A stretch of 64,000 bases of DNA from Phallus indusiatus. Its lineage: Eukaryota > Basidiomycota > Agaricomycetes > Phallales > Phallaceae. Location of the stretch: the NCBI GenBank assembly GCA_027605045.1, contig JAQFWX010000009.1, forward strand, positions 310,001 to 374,000. The letters are read 5' to 3'. Within the stretch, counting starts at the first letter, position 1. Every line of letters begins with the position of its first letter. Under the pieces are notes generated by a model. That model was given only the letters and a program-made list of their open reading frames with translations, did no database searches and was not told where the DNA came from. Below, in pieces: positions 54,955 to 64,000 of this stretch. The position numbers were made by a program, and so were the translations under genes.

Positions 54955-56261
54955 ATGTCTTCTTCATCCTCTACTTCTCTCTCTACTTTTGACGCTCGTG
55001 CCAAGTGGGCGATCGAAAATCGCAAGATCTATTTGTTGCCAGCTCTCGAAGGCGTCGAAATCATCCCTCGCAAGATCGACGATGATTTCGATGATGAAGA
55101 TTTCGTTAACGCCCAACGTCATTACGAAAAGAAATATTTCGAAGCGAAGAAGAAAATCGATGAGGAGAAGGCAAAAGAGGAGGCGCGTCGGAAGGAAGAG
55201 GAGAGGAAGAGATTGGAAGAGGAGGAGAAGAAGCAGGAGGAGGAGAGGAAGCGTAAGGAAGAGGAGGGGCGAAAGAAAATGGAGGAGCTGTTAGAACAGT
55301 ATCCCGAGTTGAGACCGGTGCGTGATCTTTTTTCTTTTCGGTTCGATTTCTGACTTGTAATTTTCTAGGCGAAGCCGAAAAAAATGGTCGTTGAGTTGCC
55401 AAAACTCAATCCACAACCAGTCGCGGGTCCATCGAAAAGGGCCCGATTACAAGTCGAAAGTGAAGATTCGCCACCACCACCAAAACGCGTTCGAATGACC
55501 GATCTCGAACCAAGCGAAGGGGGTGCTCTATACCCCAAATCGTGCGATCAATGCGAGAAAGAAGGTTACGAATGTCGAAAACAAGTTCCGACAAAAACAA
55601 TCTGTGTTCGCTGTCGCGAACAAAAACGCAAATGTTCGCATAATCCTCGTCCAAAGTTCGGTCGAGGTCAAAATCGCGGTAAAGTGGTCCAAAAGACCAC
55701 AAAACAATACGTATACGACGACGAGGACGAGATCATTTCGTTGGAAGAAGAGCCCTCCCGACCCGCTCCACCGATCGAAAACTTCGCGACGCGGGACGAC
55801 ATTAGAATGCTGACCGAGGCCGTTCGGGCCATGCACCGAACGTGTGAAATGGGCTTCAACAAGCTCGTTCAGCTGGCCATGACTCAAGATCGGACCGATC
55901 CTTCGGCATTGGCCATTCGTCAGAGTGTTGCCAACACTCCAACCAATGGTCGTCGGGGTTTGCCTGCGTCGTTGCAAGAGCCATTGGTCAAGGCTCCGCT
56001 ACCTCGGTACGCAAGAGAGGAAGATTCGGGGACGAGTTAGTAAGTATCGGAGCTAACTTGTCTCCATCTAGTCGCGAGTACGGTGAAAAGGGCGAGGAGT
56101 TCTGGTTCGGAAGATCGGACGAAATCGTTGAGGAGAACGCGGGGAGGAAGGACAAAGGAAAAGGCAAGGATAAGGAACAGGGTTCGGAGGAGATCGCAGG
56201 GGAGATCGAGGAGAACGAAGGAGAAGGAGAAAAGGGGAAGATACAGCAGAAGGAAGTGTAG
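54955..56261 (+). CDS. antisense accessory gene of gypsy IV: coiled-coil and Cys-rich (Zn2Cys6-like) protein
   Basis: ATG at 54955 (MSSSSSTSLSTFDARAKWAI). A long charged helix of K/E/R repeats (EEKAKEEARRKEEERKRLEE and on) fits a coiled coil. Intron 55318-55368. Then basic SKRARLQVE and PKRVRMTDLE, and a Cys cluster CDQCEKEGYEC..CVRCREQKRKC (CxxC-6-C..CxxC-6-C) like a fungal Zn(II)2Cys6 binuclear cluster, followed by acidic and helical parts. A second very short intron, 56040-56071 (GTAAGT..CTAAC..CTAG, only 32 nt), would extend the frame to TAG at 56259-56261; otherwise the protein stops at TAG 56038-56040. Convergent with pol. Because it is antisense to the genomic RNA its introns survive retrotransposition. 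Function unknown; DNA or RNA binding is plausible. Confidence 0.7.
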
Positions 56262-56580
56262 AAGGGGAAAACGAAGGAAATGACAAAATTGTGGAGGGGA
56301 CTGTGAACGAAACGAAGCTCCGGCCCCAACGTTACAATAGTGTAATCTAACTACTAATTTTGTACTACTATAATGTTTTCTTTTGTTTATCTTTGTATCT
56401 TATAGAATTTTCTTCAAGTTAAAATCGTGTGAAATCGGAAAAGAAATCGTAAGAGATCGAAAAAGGAAGAGATTGAAACAGAACGAAAGAAAATCGTTAC
56501 ATGTAATTCTACCTTAAGTCATTCAAGAGATCGAAAGAATCGAAAATAAAATCGAAAGGAAAACGATACGTCAAAACATT
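56262..56580. other. spacer between convergent antisense gene and pol in gypsy IV
   Basis: About 320 bp, A/T and GA-rich, no ORF. It should contain both 3' ends. Confidence 0.5.
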
Positions 56581-59500
56581 TTATTTTTTAACCAAGTGAC
56601 GCCAGTTGGGACCGGGTTTGTCTGGATAAGACTTGTGAAAGTCTTCGACAAGTTCTTTCGCGTGCTCTAATTCGGTGGCGATCAGCCAAGAGGATTCTTC
56701 ATCAGTACCGTCATAACCAAGCCATTTAACCAAATACAACAGCGGGCAAGCGCGCCTTTTGTCGATCTTGGAATCGAGGATCGCTTCCACTTCGTATTCG
56801 ATTTCACCTTCGATTTCAACAGACGGAGGTGGTTCCTGAACACGATTGGGAATCGAATTATCAGTAGCTGGTTCAAGCATAGAAACATGAAACACAGGAT
56901 GAACGGTACGAAAGTTTTCAGGTAATCGAAGCGTTCGCGTAACCTTATTAGGGATAGCAATTACTTCGAACGGACCAAGGTACTTGTCAGACAGCTTTCG
57001 CGAAGGTCTTGTAGTTGAAAAGAAATCGCCTTTCACGAAGACCTTTGACCCAATCGGGAAATCGGGAGATCGCGAACGTTTCTTGTCTGCTGGGGCTTGG
57101 TACCGTTTCTGAGAGAGTTCGATCTGAAACTTGAGTTCGGAGTGAATTTCATCTAATCGAGAGACGAAATCGAGAGCGCGAGAAGAAGTGAGGGGAAGAT
57201 CGTGGTTGACTGAAAGACGAGGGTGATATCCTTTGTTCGCAAAGAAAGGGGTAACACCTGTAGTAGCACTTTCAGCATTATTGAACGCAAACTCTGCAAG
57301 AGGCAACAAATCCGCCCAATTATCTTGCTGATAATTGCAATAGATACGAATGTACTGCTCTAGAGTCTGATTAGTTCGTTCGGTCTGACCATCGCCCTCA
57401 GGGTGGTAGCCCGAAGTGAAATGAAGTTCCATTTCGAGAGCTTTACCCAAAGATCGAAAGAAATGAGAGACGAATTCTGTACCACGGTCTGACGTGACGT
57501 GAGATGGAATGCCATGTTTCGAGAAAACATGTAAAACGAAGAGCTGAGCAAGATCAGCTGACGAAATCGTATCGAAAGTTGGAATGAAAAGAGCGTATTT
57601 CGTAAGTCGTTCTACAATAACGAGAACAGAGGTGAAACCATTCGAGGGAGGCAGGTGTTCGATGAAATCCATGGAAATCGAATCCCAAGGACGAATCGGA
57701 ATCGGGAGTTGTTGCAAGAAACCGTAAGGTTTATGTCGCTGAGACTTACCACGCATACAAGGGATGCATGACTTGCAAAATTCTCGGATCATCGTGCGCA
57801 TACTTGGCCAAACATATTCGCGTCGAATCAGCGAAAGTGTCTTGTTCTGGCCGAAGTGGCCAGACAAAGGGTGGTCGTGCTTGTACTGCATAACGCGCAA
57901 TCGTAAATCGAGAAGATCGGGGACGTAAATCCTGCCATCACAACGAAGGAAACCTTTGGAATCGACAGTCCAACGAGGATTGGAACTGCGGGGAAGATGA
58001 CGTTTAGCAAATTCGTCGTCTTTCAAAACAGATAGGATATCGAAATGAAGCTTATCAACATCCATAACCACGGCAACACGAGCGAAGATGGGGTGCAAAA
58101 TCGTAGCATTGATACACGCCTTGAGTTGCTCGGAGGTAAAAATCGACTTTTCGTTGAACGGATTAACGGACGCATAGTCGTTTACTCCCTCCTTAGCGTA
58201 GACGTCCCATCGTCTAGTCAAAGAGTCAGGTTTCGTGCCGAGTTTGCCGGGTCTGAAATTAATCGAAAGGTTAAACTGAGACAAGTATTCAGACCATCTG
58301 GCCTGACGACGAGTCAAAACCTTAGTCGTCGTAAAATAGACCAAGTTCTTGTGATCGGTGTAGACATCGATAGGGAAAACGGAACCTTCGAGATAGTGTC
58401 TCCATCGCTTGAACGCCTCAAAAATCGCAAGGAGTTCTTTGTCGTGCACATCGTAGTTCAGTTCGGGACCTGTAAAGGTTCGAGAGTGAAAAGCGATCGG
58501 ATGGAGTTCGTCGTTCTCGTCGAATTGTGATAAAATCGCGGCGAGAGCATAGTCAGACGCGTCCGTCTCGACTATGATTGGCTTGTCGGGCACCCAGTGT
58601 ACCAACACAGGGGCAGTCGTAAAAGCTTTCTTCAACGTGTCGAAAGCCTGTTGACACTCATCAGTCCAGTTCCACACAATACCTTTCTTGGTAAGACGCG
58701 TCAGTGGAACGGTAATTCGAGAGTATTCATCAATAAAACGACGATAGAAATTGGCAAACCCAAGGAAAGACTGAACGTCTTTGACCTTACGAGGGGGTGG
58801 CCAAAGTTGAATATCCTTGACTTTAGCAGGGTCCATGGCGAGACCTTGCGGGCCTAGAACGAATCCGAGAAATTCACGCGATCTCTGGAGAATTCGCATT
58901 TCTTCAGAGAAGCAAAGAGACCATTCGCACGAAGTCTTGCAAGGACTTCTCGAACGTGTTCGCGATGAATTTCGGGGGAATCGGAGTAAATCAAAATATC
59001 GTCAAGATAAATAACGACATACGAATCGAGTAGATCACCAAAGATTTCGTTCATAAATCGCTGAAAAGCCGCAGGCGCATTCGAAAGACCAAATGGCATA
59101 ACGAGCCATTCGAAAGAGCCATATCGCGTACGAAAAGCAGTCTTCCATTCGTCGCCTTCAGCTATTCGAACGAGGTGATAAGCATGCTTCAAATCGATTT
59201 TGGTGTAAATTCGAGCTTTGCCAGGAGCGTCAAGAAGATCAGAAATCAAGGGAAGTGGATACTTGTCTTTCTTTGTGAGTCTATTAAGACCACGAAAATC
59301 GACACAAAGACGAAGTGATCCATCTTTCTTCTTAACGAAAAGAACAGGTGCTCCATGAGGTGAATTCGAATGTCGAATGAAACCATTGGCGAGATTTTCA
59401 TCCAAGAATTCGCGCAAAGCTTGAAGCTCAATCGGAGAGAGGGAATAGATAGGACCTAAGGGAGGAGTGGTCCCATCTTCTAACTCGATCTTTAAGTCGT

Positions 59501-60240
59501 ATGGTCGATGAGGAGCTAGTATGTCGGCTTTTTCAGAACTGAAAACGTCAGCGAAATCACGATATTCCGCAGGAATCGAGTTCAAAAAATCGCTGTCTCC
59601 AGTCGTGGAGGCCTTGCGAATATCCATACCAGCCGCGTTAATCCTCAAAGAGTAAGCGCGAGCACCTTCTTCTTTGCAGATTCGATAAAACGAGGCTGCG
59701 TCAACCAGAGAAATCGAAGGTTTCTCGCGAAGAGGTTGAGTAAGGGGAGGGGAAGGTTGCTCTGACTCGGTCTGAGTCATCGGGAGTGTCGAGTTCGGAG
59801 GATTCGAGGAATCCTTTTCGGTCAAGCCATCGGGTTCGACAGGAATAGACTTTACGGTGTCCGGGAACGTAAGACGGTTCAGTACCCAGTCAATCGACGG
59901 ATTGTAGTGGGTGAGCCAATCAAATCCTAGAACAGCGTCATAGTCAGTACCCATCATTTCGGTTACATGAAATTTAATCGGAATAGTAACACTATCAGGA
60001 AAAGAAATCGGTAACAAAACTGTTTCTCTTATGTAAGAAGTTAAAGACCCGTCAAAAACATACAAAGGGATCGGGTCGATTGGAACCGTTTTTAGACCAT
60101 ATCTATCTACCAGAGATTTACTTAAAAAGAACTTGTAGCGCCAGAATCTAGAAGCGCTTTAAATACATTCGGAGAAAAATAAGAAGAAAAAGAAACAATC
60201 ATAGAGTCCTTATCGTTATTTACAACTGACAAAACCAAAC
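56581..60240 (-). pseudogene. gypsy IV pol: protease, RT, RNase H, integrase, chromodomain (two single-base breaks)
   Basis: Protease LLDSGATSSF near 60140, then a one-base break in a T run; YDAVLGFDWLTHYNPSIDW; RT LCVDFRGLNRL, TKIDLKHAYHLVRI, FGLSNAPAAFQ, catalytic VIYLDDILIY; a one-base break at about 58870 (CEFSRDRV|EFLGFVLG); then RNase H (ETDASDYALAAILSQ; DHKNLVYF), integrase zinc region (KHDHPLSGHFGQNKTLSLI..CIPC), core (MDFIEHLPPSNG; SDRGTEFVSHFF; ERTNQTLEQY) and chromodomain (YEVEAILDSKID, LYLVKWLGYDGTDEESSWL). Stop at 56581-56583. YLDD replaces the YIDD of elements I and II. Confidence 0.9.
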
Positions 60241-60289
60241 GAGGAAAAGCGACTGGTGGGATCTCAGAAGAGTCCTAACGACAGTCAGC

Positions 60290-62052
60290 TTAATTCTTAG
60301 CATTCGAAGATTCTGCAGCTGAATTCTCCGCTACCTTCTTATCGTTCGCGTTCGCCGAATTAGACGACTTGTTCGTACGGGCCTTCGTCGATTTCTTCTT
60401 GTCGGAATTCGAAGAGTTCGAACTGTTGTTGTTGCTAGAACCCGACGTAGAGGCCTTCTTCGGACAATCGCGACTCAAGTGACCCTTCACCCCACAATTA
60501 AAACATATACCTTCAGCCAAACGACGCTGACGCTCCTCAGCAGAGAGCGTGTTCGAGCGATTTCCAGTGGAGTTCGATCCACTGTTGTTGGATGACGAAT
60601 TCGACGATTTGTTGTTCGATCGGTTCTTGTTCGATTTCTTGTTGGAATTCGAAGAAGACGAAGTCGTGTTCTGCTGCGAGGTTGCTGGCTTCTTCTGTGA
60701 AGACGAGGAGGAGCCTGGATTCTCGCGTTGACGACGCTTCTTTCGTGCTTCGTTCTCCCAATGAAGGGCGTCGAGGGTAAGCACGGTGTTTCGGAGAGAC
60801 TGGTAGGTGTCCCAAGGTCGATCCGAATTGTAGAGCCGATCGATAAGGCGGTTCGGGAGCTTGTCCAAAACCATTCGTCGTAAGGCAGCGCTGTTGTATG
60901 CGGTGCGAATCGCATATTTCGTGAAGTTGATAAAAACGTAGCTGCCTTTGTCGAATCCGAAAGGTAAGAGCCGAAAGGGAAGTTTCCGCGTCGTCGAGAG
61001 GAGAGGTCTGTCCAAAAACGTTAGCGAGTAGTTGGATAAACGTTTCCCAGGAAGTGAGAAAATCGAAATCATCCTGATCGAGATCATCTTGGATGTATGG
61101 CGAGAAGAATTCGGCAGCGCTTCCACGAAGAAACATAAGCGCATAGTCGATCTTCTGCCAATCTTCCTGGTACTGAGAGGGACGAGCGCGAAAACGAGTC
61201 GACACTGAACAAGAAACGGTGGAAGTTTCTCAGGATTGGAACCGTCAAAAGTTTCAGGATCCTTCACTGGAGCCTTCGTCGTACGAGTCGGGTCCATAAC
61301 TTGTTGAAGGAATTGCTGGGTGAGTTCGAAAGCGGATGCAATACGATTCATCGAATCCGCGAGTTGTCGCTGGGTAACAGGGGTGTCGGTTTCATCGTCA
61401 GAATCATCATCATCGTCGCTGGGATCTCCAGGAGGATCGCCACCAGGAGGACCACCAGCGCCACCAACACCACCACCACCAGCATATCCAGCACCAGGCG
61501 TCGGCGTCTGAGGGGGTTGAGGAGGTTGAGGGGGAGTGTTCGGATCACCACCACTACCATTACCATCATCACCACCACCGCCACCACCAGGCGCACCACC
61601 AGCAGCAGGAGTTCGAGACGGTCCAGCAGAGCGAGTTGTAACAGGAGGTGTGTTCGGTAAAACAGTACCAAACTCGTCAACTTCTTCGATCTTAGCGAAA
61701 GGTTCGAATCGAGGAATTCGAGTTTGAGAAGAAGTCGTAGGTTCGGCAGTTTGTGAGCGTTCTCGGGCAGCTGTGAGAGGTCGATTTTCGAAGCCGTCGT
61801 GAGAGAACGATCGATCGATTGGAGTTCCAAAGCTACGAGGAGGAGTTGTCGGCAGAAAAATCTGAGCTCGCTCCAACAAATCTTGGACTTCCAAAGGGGG
61901 TTGAACACCACCATGACGCCTGTTAGCTCTAGCATCACGCTCAGCGTTAGCACGGACTTTTCGGGGTCAGAGGAGGAAGGAACTAAGAAAGCAGGGACTC
62001 CGGGGTTGAAAGCACGGGTTCGTCCAGAACGGGATTTAGTCTTTGTCGCCAT
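60290..62052 (-). pseudogene. gypsy IV gag (three single-base breaks)
   Basis: Start MATKTKSRSGRTRAFNPGVP at 62052. Frame changes at about 61960 (C run), 61190 (T run) and 60965 link three readings: RANAERDARANRRHGG with LERAQIFLPTTPPRSF and a Gly/Pro-rich region; then RARPSQYQEDWQKIDYALMF, FLTSWETFIQLLANVFG; then FTKYAIRTAYNSAALRRMVL. One zinc knuckle CFNCGVKGHLSRDC near 60480, then a Ser/Asn/Lys-rich tail ending ESSNAKN. Each break is one base, in or beside a short run. Confidence 0.85.
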
Positions 62053-62076
62053 TCTGCAAGCCTAAGGAAACGAGAG

Positions 62077-62086
62077 GTCTTGAAAT
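62077..62086 (-). other. gypsy IV primer-binding site, complementary to its own LTR
   Basis: On - it reads ATTTCAAGAC, 2 nt after the LTR end at 62089, and is the reverse complement of GTCTTGAAAT at 62412-62403 (on -) in the LTR. A TATTTAAA element lies about 36-43 bp upstream of that site, as expected for an RNA start. Predicted self-primer. Confidence 0.6.
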
Positions 62087-62088
62087 AC

Positions 62089-62731
62089 TGTCAAGATCCG
62101 AGACCGTTCGAGATCGCGAGATCGAGGGATCGAGAATCGAGAGATCGGAGGATGAGGAACTTGGCTTCAACTTATGTGTTGCGCCCGCTCCAAAGGCCTG
62201 AGAGTATTCCTCAATTTGGATCGTGACGAATCAGCACTCACAACGAAGAACAACCGGAGATAACGAAGACTTTGGCGACTCCGTCGCCAAAGGCGAGAGA
62301 TCGAGAGAATCGAGAAAAATCGGGTTTCGAGATAAAGAGACGAGTTGTAATTCAAAGAGGTTTGAAATACAATGAAATATATTTGAATCGAATCAGAGTT
62401 CGATTTCAAGACGACTTTGTATGGTATTTACAGCGAGTTTAAATACTACAAAGTGATGCAGGGTCGAGTACAAAGAAAGTACTAATTCGGAAAGTACATA
62501 ATAGTACTCGAGGAAGTCGTGAGGTTCGTTAGAATCATAAAGAAAGAAATAGAAAGTATTCTATTTATATCATGGAACCTCACCGATCGTCAAAGTGAAT
62601 AAATCGGTAATCGGTGTTCGAGAGATCGTATAGAGTGCGATCTCTATAAGGTTCGTTCGTTCGAGTTCGAAAAGAATGTGAAATCGAATTAAATCGTTAA
62701 ATCGATGTCACGAGAAAATCGGCTCGTGACA
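62089..62731 (-). repeat. gypsy IV 5' LTR (family G)
   Basis: 643 bp. Compared by eye with 53926-54567 the only difference noticed is one extra A in a run of A near 62316. Confidence 0.92.
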
Positions 62732-63285
62732 TTAGGTATCCCCCTCTAGGGAAAACACATATAAGTACAGGATATGAGGCGCCCGACTGATCCCCATGGG
62801 ATCCGAGGAGATACAAACAGAAATCGAAATAAATCGGATAGATCGAGAAATCGAGAAAACGATGAAAATAGTGGAAATGACAAAATACGGGAAATGATGG
62901 AAATCGAAGTGCGAAATGAAATCGAAAGAAATCGAAGAAATCGAATAATAGGGCGAGGCGCTAGCATACCATAACAGAGCAGAGGTGAAGACGTTGAGCA
63001 TAATGCCGTCCCACAGATCAAGACGGTCTTTGGGGCTGTTGTATCGATGCCAGTCGTACTTCCAGAGCAGTGTGCCGAGATAGATGAAGTGGATCATAGT
63101 GCCGAACTTCCTCGCACGCTTCTGACGAGCCAGGTTCATCTCCCTCTGGAGCGGGCCGTTGATGAACTATTAGAACGTAAGTTTCTACGTCGAGCCAGAG
63201 AGGAATGGCACAAACCACTTACATTTGTAGTGGACAGTACGATGTCGCTCCTCACAGGACGTCCAGTCCGGCTCAGACTAGCTGT

Positions 63286-63665
63286 TGTTAGGGCAACTCA
63301 GGGCACACACCTAGAGGAGGGAAAACCTAAGATCTATTGGGAGACAACGACTAACTACTCACCTAGAGGAGGGAAAACCTAAGAGAACAAGCTTAGGTAT
63401 CCCCCTCTAGGGAAATCGCATATAAGTACAGGATATGAGGTGCCCGACTGATCCCCATGGGATCCGAGGAGATACAGACAGAAATCGAAATAAATCGAAA
63501 AGATCGAGAAATCGATGAAAATAGTGGAAACGACAAAATACGGGAAATGATGGAAATCGAAGTGTGAAATGAAATCGAAGTGTGAAATGAAATCGAAGTG
63601 TGAAATGAAATCGAAAGAAATCGAAGAAATTGAATAATAGGGCGAGGCGCTAGCATACCGTAACA
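63286..63665 (-). mobile_element. solo LTR, family E
   Basis: 380 bp; target duplication GCTGT. Has a short internal tandem triplication of TGAAATGAAATCGAAG around 63560-63610 not seen in other family-E copies. Confidence 0.9.
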
Positions 63666-63847
63666 GCTGTGGTGTTCTTCCAGTACTGAACGACAGTCGA
63701 CAAACAGGCCTTGGGATCGCCATATCTGCCGTCGATGGCATGAGCAATCACCCGTATGTACCCCTTCGGCGTCTCGAAGTCGTCAAGTTGAGCGCAGCCT
63801 TTACGCTTTGCGTAGCTGTTGATCATGGTGAGCATCAAGGCCCCAAG

Positions 63848-64000
63848 TGTCAGGGTATGCTGCCGCCGTCTCTCATTTTTCCTTATTTATTATTGCCGGC
63901 ATATATTCCTTTCTATTTTATTTACATTTTCCATGTTTTACTTTCACTCTCCGTTTATTCCTTCCTTCCCTATTTCACTTCCTTTACTCGCACGCGTTGC
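63848..64000 (+). mobile_element. family-B LTR, cut by the window end
   Basis: Starts TGTCAGGGTATGCTGCC and continues to the last base. Solo or full element cannot be told. Confidence 0.8.

Larger units (their letters stand above)
53926..62731 (-). mobile_element. gypsy element IV (Ty3/gypsy chromovirus, LTR family G) with an antisense extra gene
   Basis: 8.8 kb, LTRs 642 and 643 bp that appear to differ only by one A in a run, target duplication TTAGG. On -: primer site, gag, protease, RT, RNase H, integrase, chromodomain. Between pol and the 3' LTR lies a gene on + with introns. The near-identity of the LTRs marks a very recent insertion. Confidence 0.93.
53814..62976 (-). mobile_element. 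solo LTR, family E, carrying gypsy IV
   Basis: Own sequence 53814-53925 and 62737-62976. Target duplication GAGCA within the DUF3435-like gene. Confidence 0.88.
53164..63847 (-). pseudogene. DUF3435-like fungal gene (tyrosine-recombinase-type fold), split by insertions
   Basis: Read on - from 63847: LGALMLTMINSYAKRKGCAQ, YIRVIAHAIDGRYGDPKACL, YWKNTT | (LTR E removed) ASLSRTGRPVRSDIVLSTTN, intron (about 63162-63222), FINGPLQREMNLARQKRARK, YDWHRYNSPKDRLDLWDGIM, VFTSA | (LTR E with gypsy IV removed) QVGEYIESTAREGSGRGLRY, intron, DVEFVVFRNEHGQPEFAMEV, GKGMTATP | (LTR A removed) WRKYALYFSP, then the hAT border. Every joint restores the frame. The GxGRGLRYKDVEF pattern recalls DUF3435 proteins, a large fungal family tied to tyrosine recombinases of Crypton/Starship type. 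Neither protein end is present; the active-site residues lie outside what remains. Confidence 0.55.

Noticed and set aside
57840..58530. ORF antisense to gypsy IV RNase H (about 160 residues)
   Set aside because: Low-complexity shadow of pol, not the accessory gene, which lies at 54955-56261.

Overview
This is nuclear DNA of a filamentous fungus, most probably an Agaricomycete (Basidiomycota). The genes have many introns of about 45-65 bp with GT..AG ends, the protein families are fungal, and the transposons (chromodomain Ty3/gypsy, hAT, large AT-hook/zinc transposases) are of kinds common in mushroom genomes. The species was not identified.

Layout: positions 1-9612 hold four host genes, all on +: a DBP3-like DEAD-box helicase (left end outside the window), an Osh6/7-like lipid-transfer protein, Ku80, and a trypsin-like serine peptidase-fold protein. 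From about 9.9 kb to the end the window is one continuous nest of mobile elements.

The nest starts with a large DNA transposon gene on - (TE1; exons at 40456-39498, 37514-37231 and 11316-9915). A second, related transposon (TE2, 11338-37230, with terminal inverted repeats) lies in one of its introns. TE2 is itself broken by gypsy element I (15835-32776), which is broken at its reverse-transcriptase YIDD codons by gypsy element II (19789-29574), which carries a hAT-type miniature element. Right of TE1 lie a rearranged gypsy III (40457-45797, -), fragments of a second copy IIIb (45798-48739, +), a decayed autonomous hAT (to 53163), and a DUF3435-like gene on - (53164-63847) split by retroelement insertions, among them gypsy IV (53926-62731).

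LTR families used below: A (starts TGTCAGGGTACGTGC), B (TGTCAGGGTACGCTRCC; gypsy III), C (TGTAACGGATCC; gypsy II), D (TGTCATGATCC), E (TGTCACGGTACGCTAG; gypsy I), F (TGTCACGCCC), G (TGTCACGAGCC; gypsy IV). Nearly every solo LTR has an exact 5-bp target duplication and every hAT-like miniature element an 8-bp one, so the order of insertion can be read directly.

The most unusual signal is gypsy II. Its LTRs, gag, pol and accessory ORFs are tiled almost without gap by short hairpins (6-11 bp arms, roughly every 25-40 bp), while the protein motifs stay intact. It also carries five ORFs with stop-start overlaps. Gypsy IV carries an antisense, intron-bearing extra gene. Gypsy I, III and IV each have, 2 nt after the 5' LTR, a 10-11 nt sequence complementary to a site inside their own LTR, which predicts Tf1-type self-priming. 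No tRNA, rRNA or CRISPR was seen. Splice sites were chosen by eye from conserved protein reading and coordinates may be off by a few bases.
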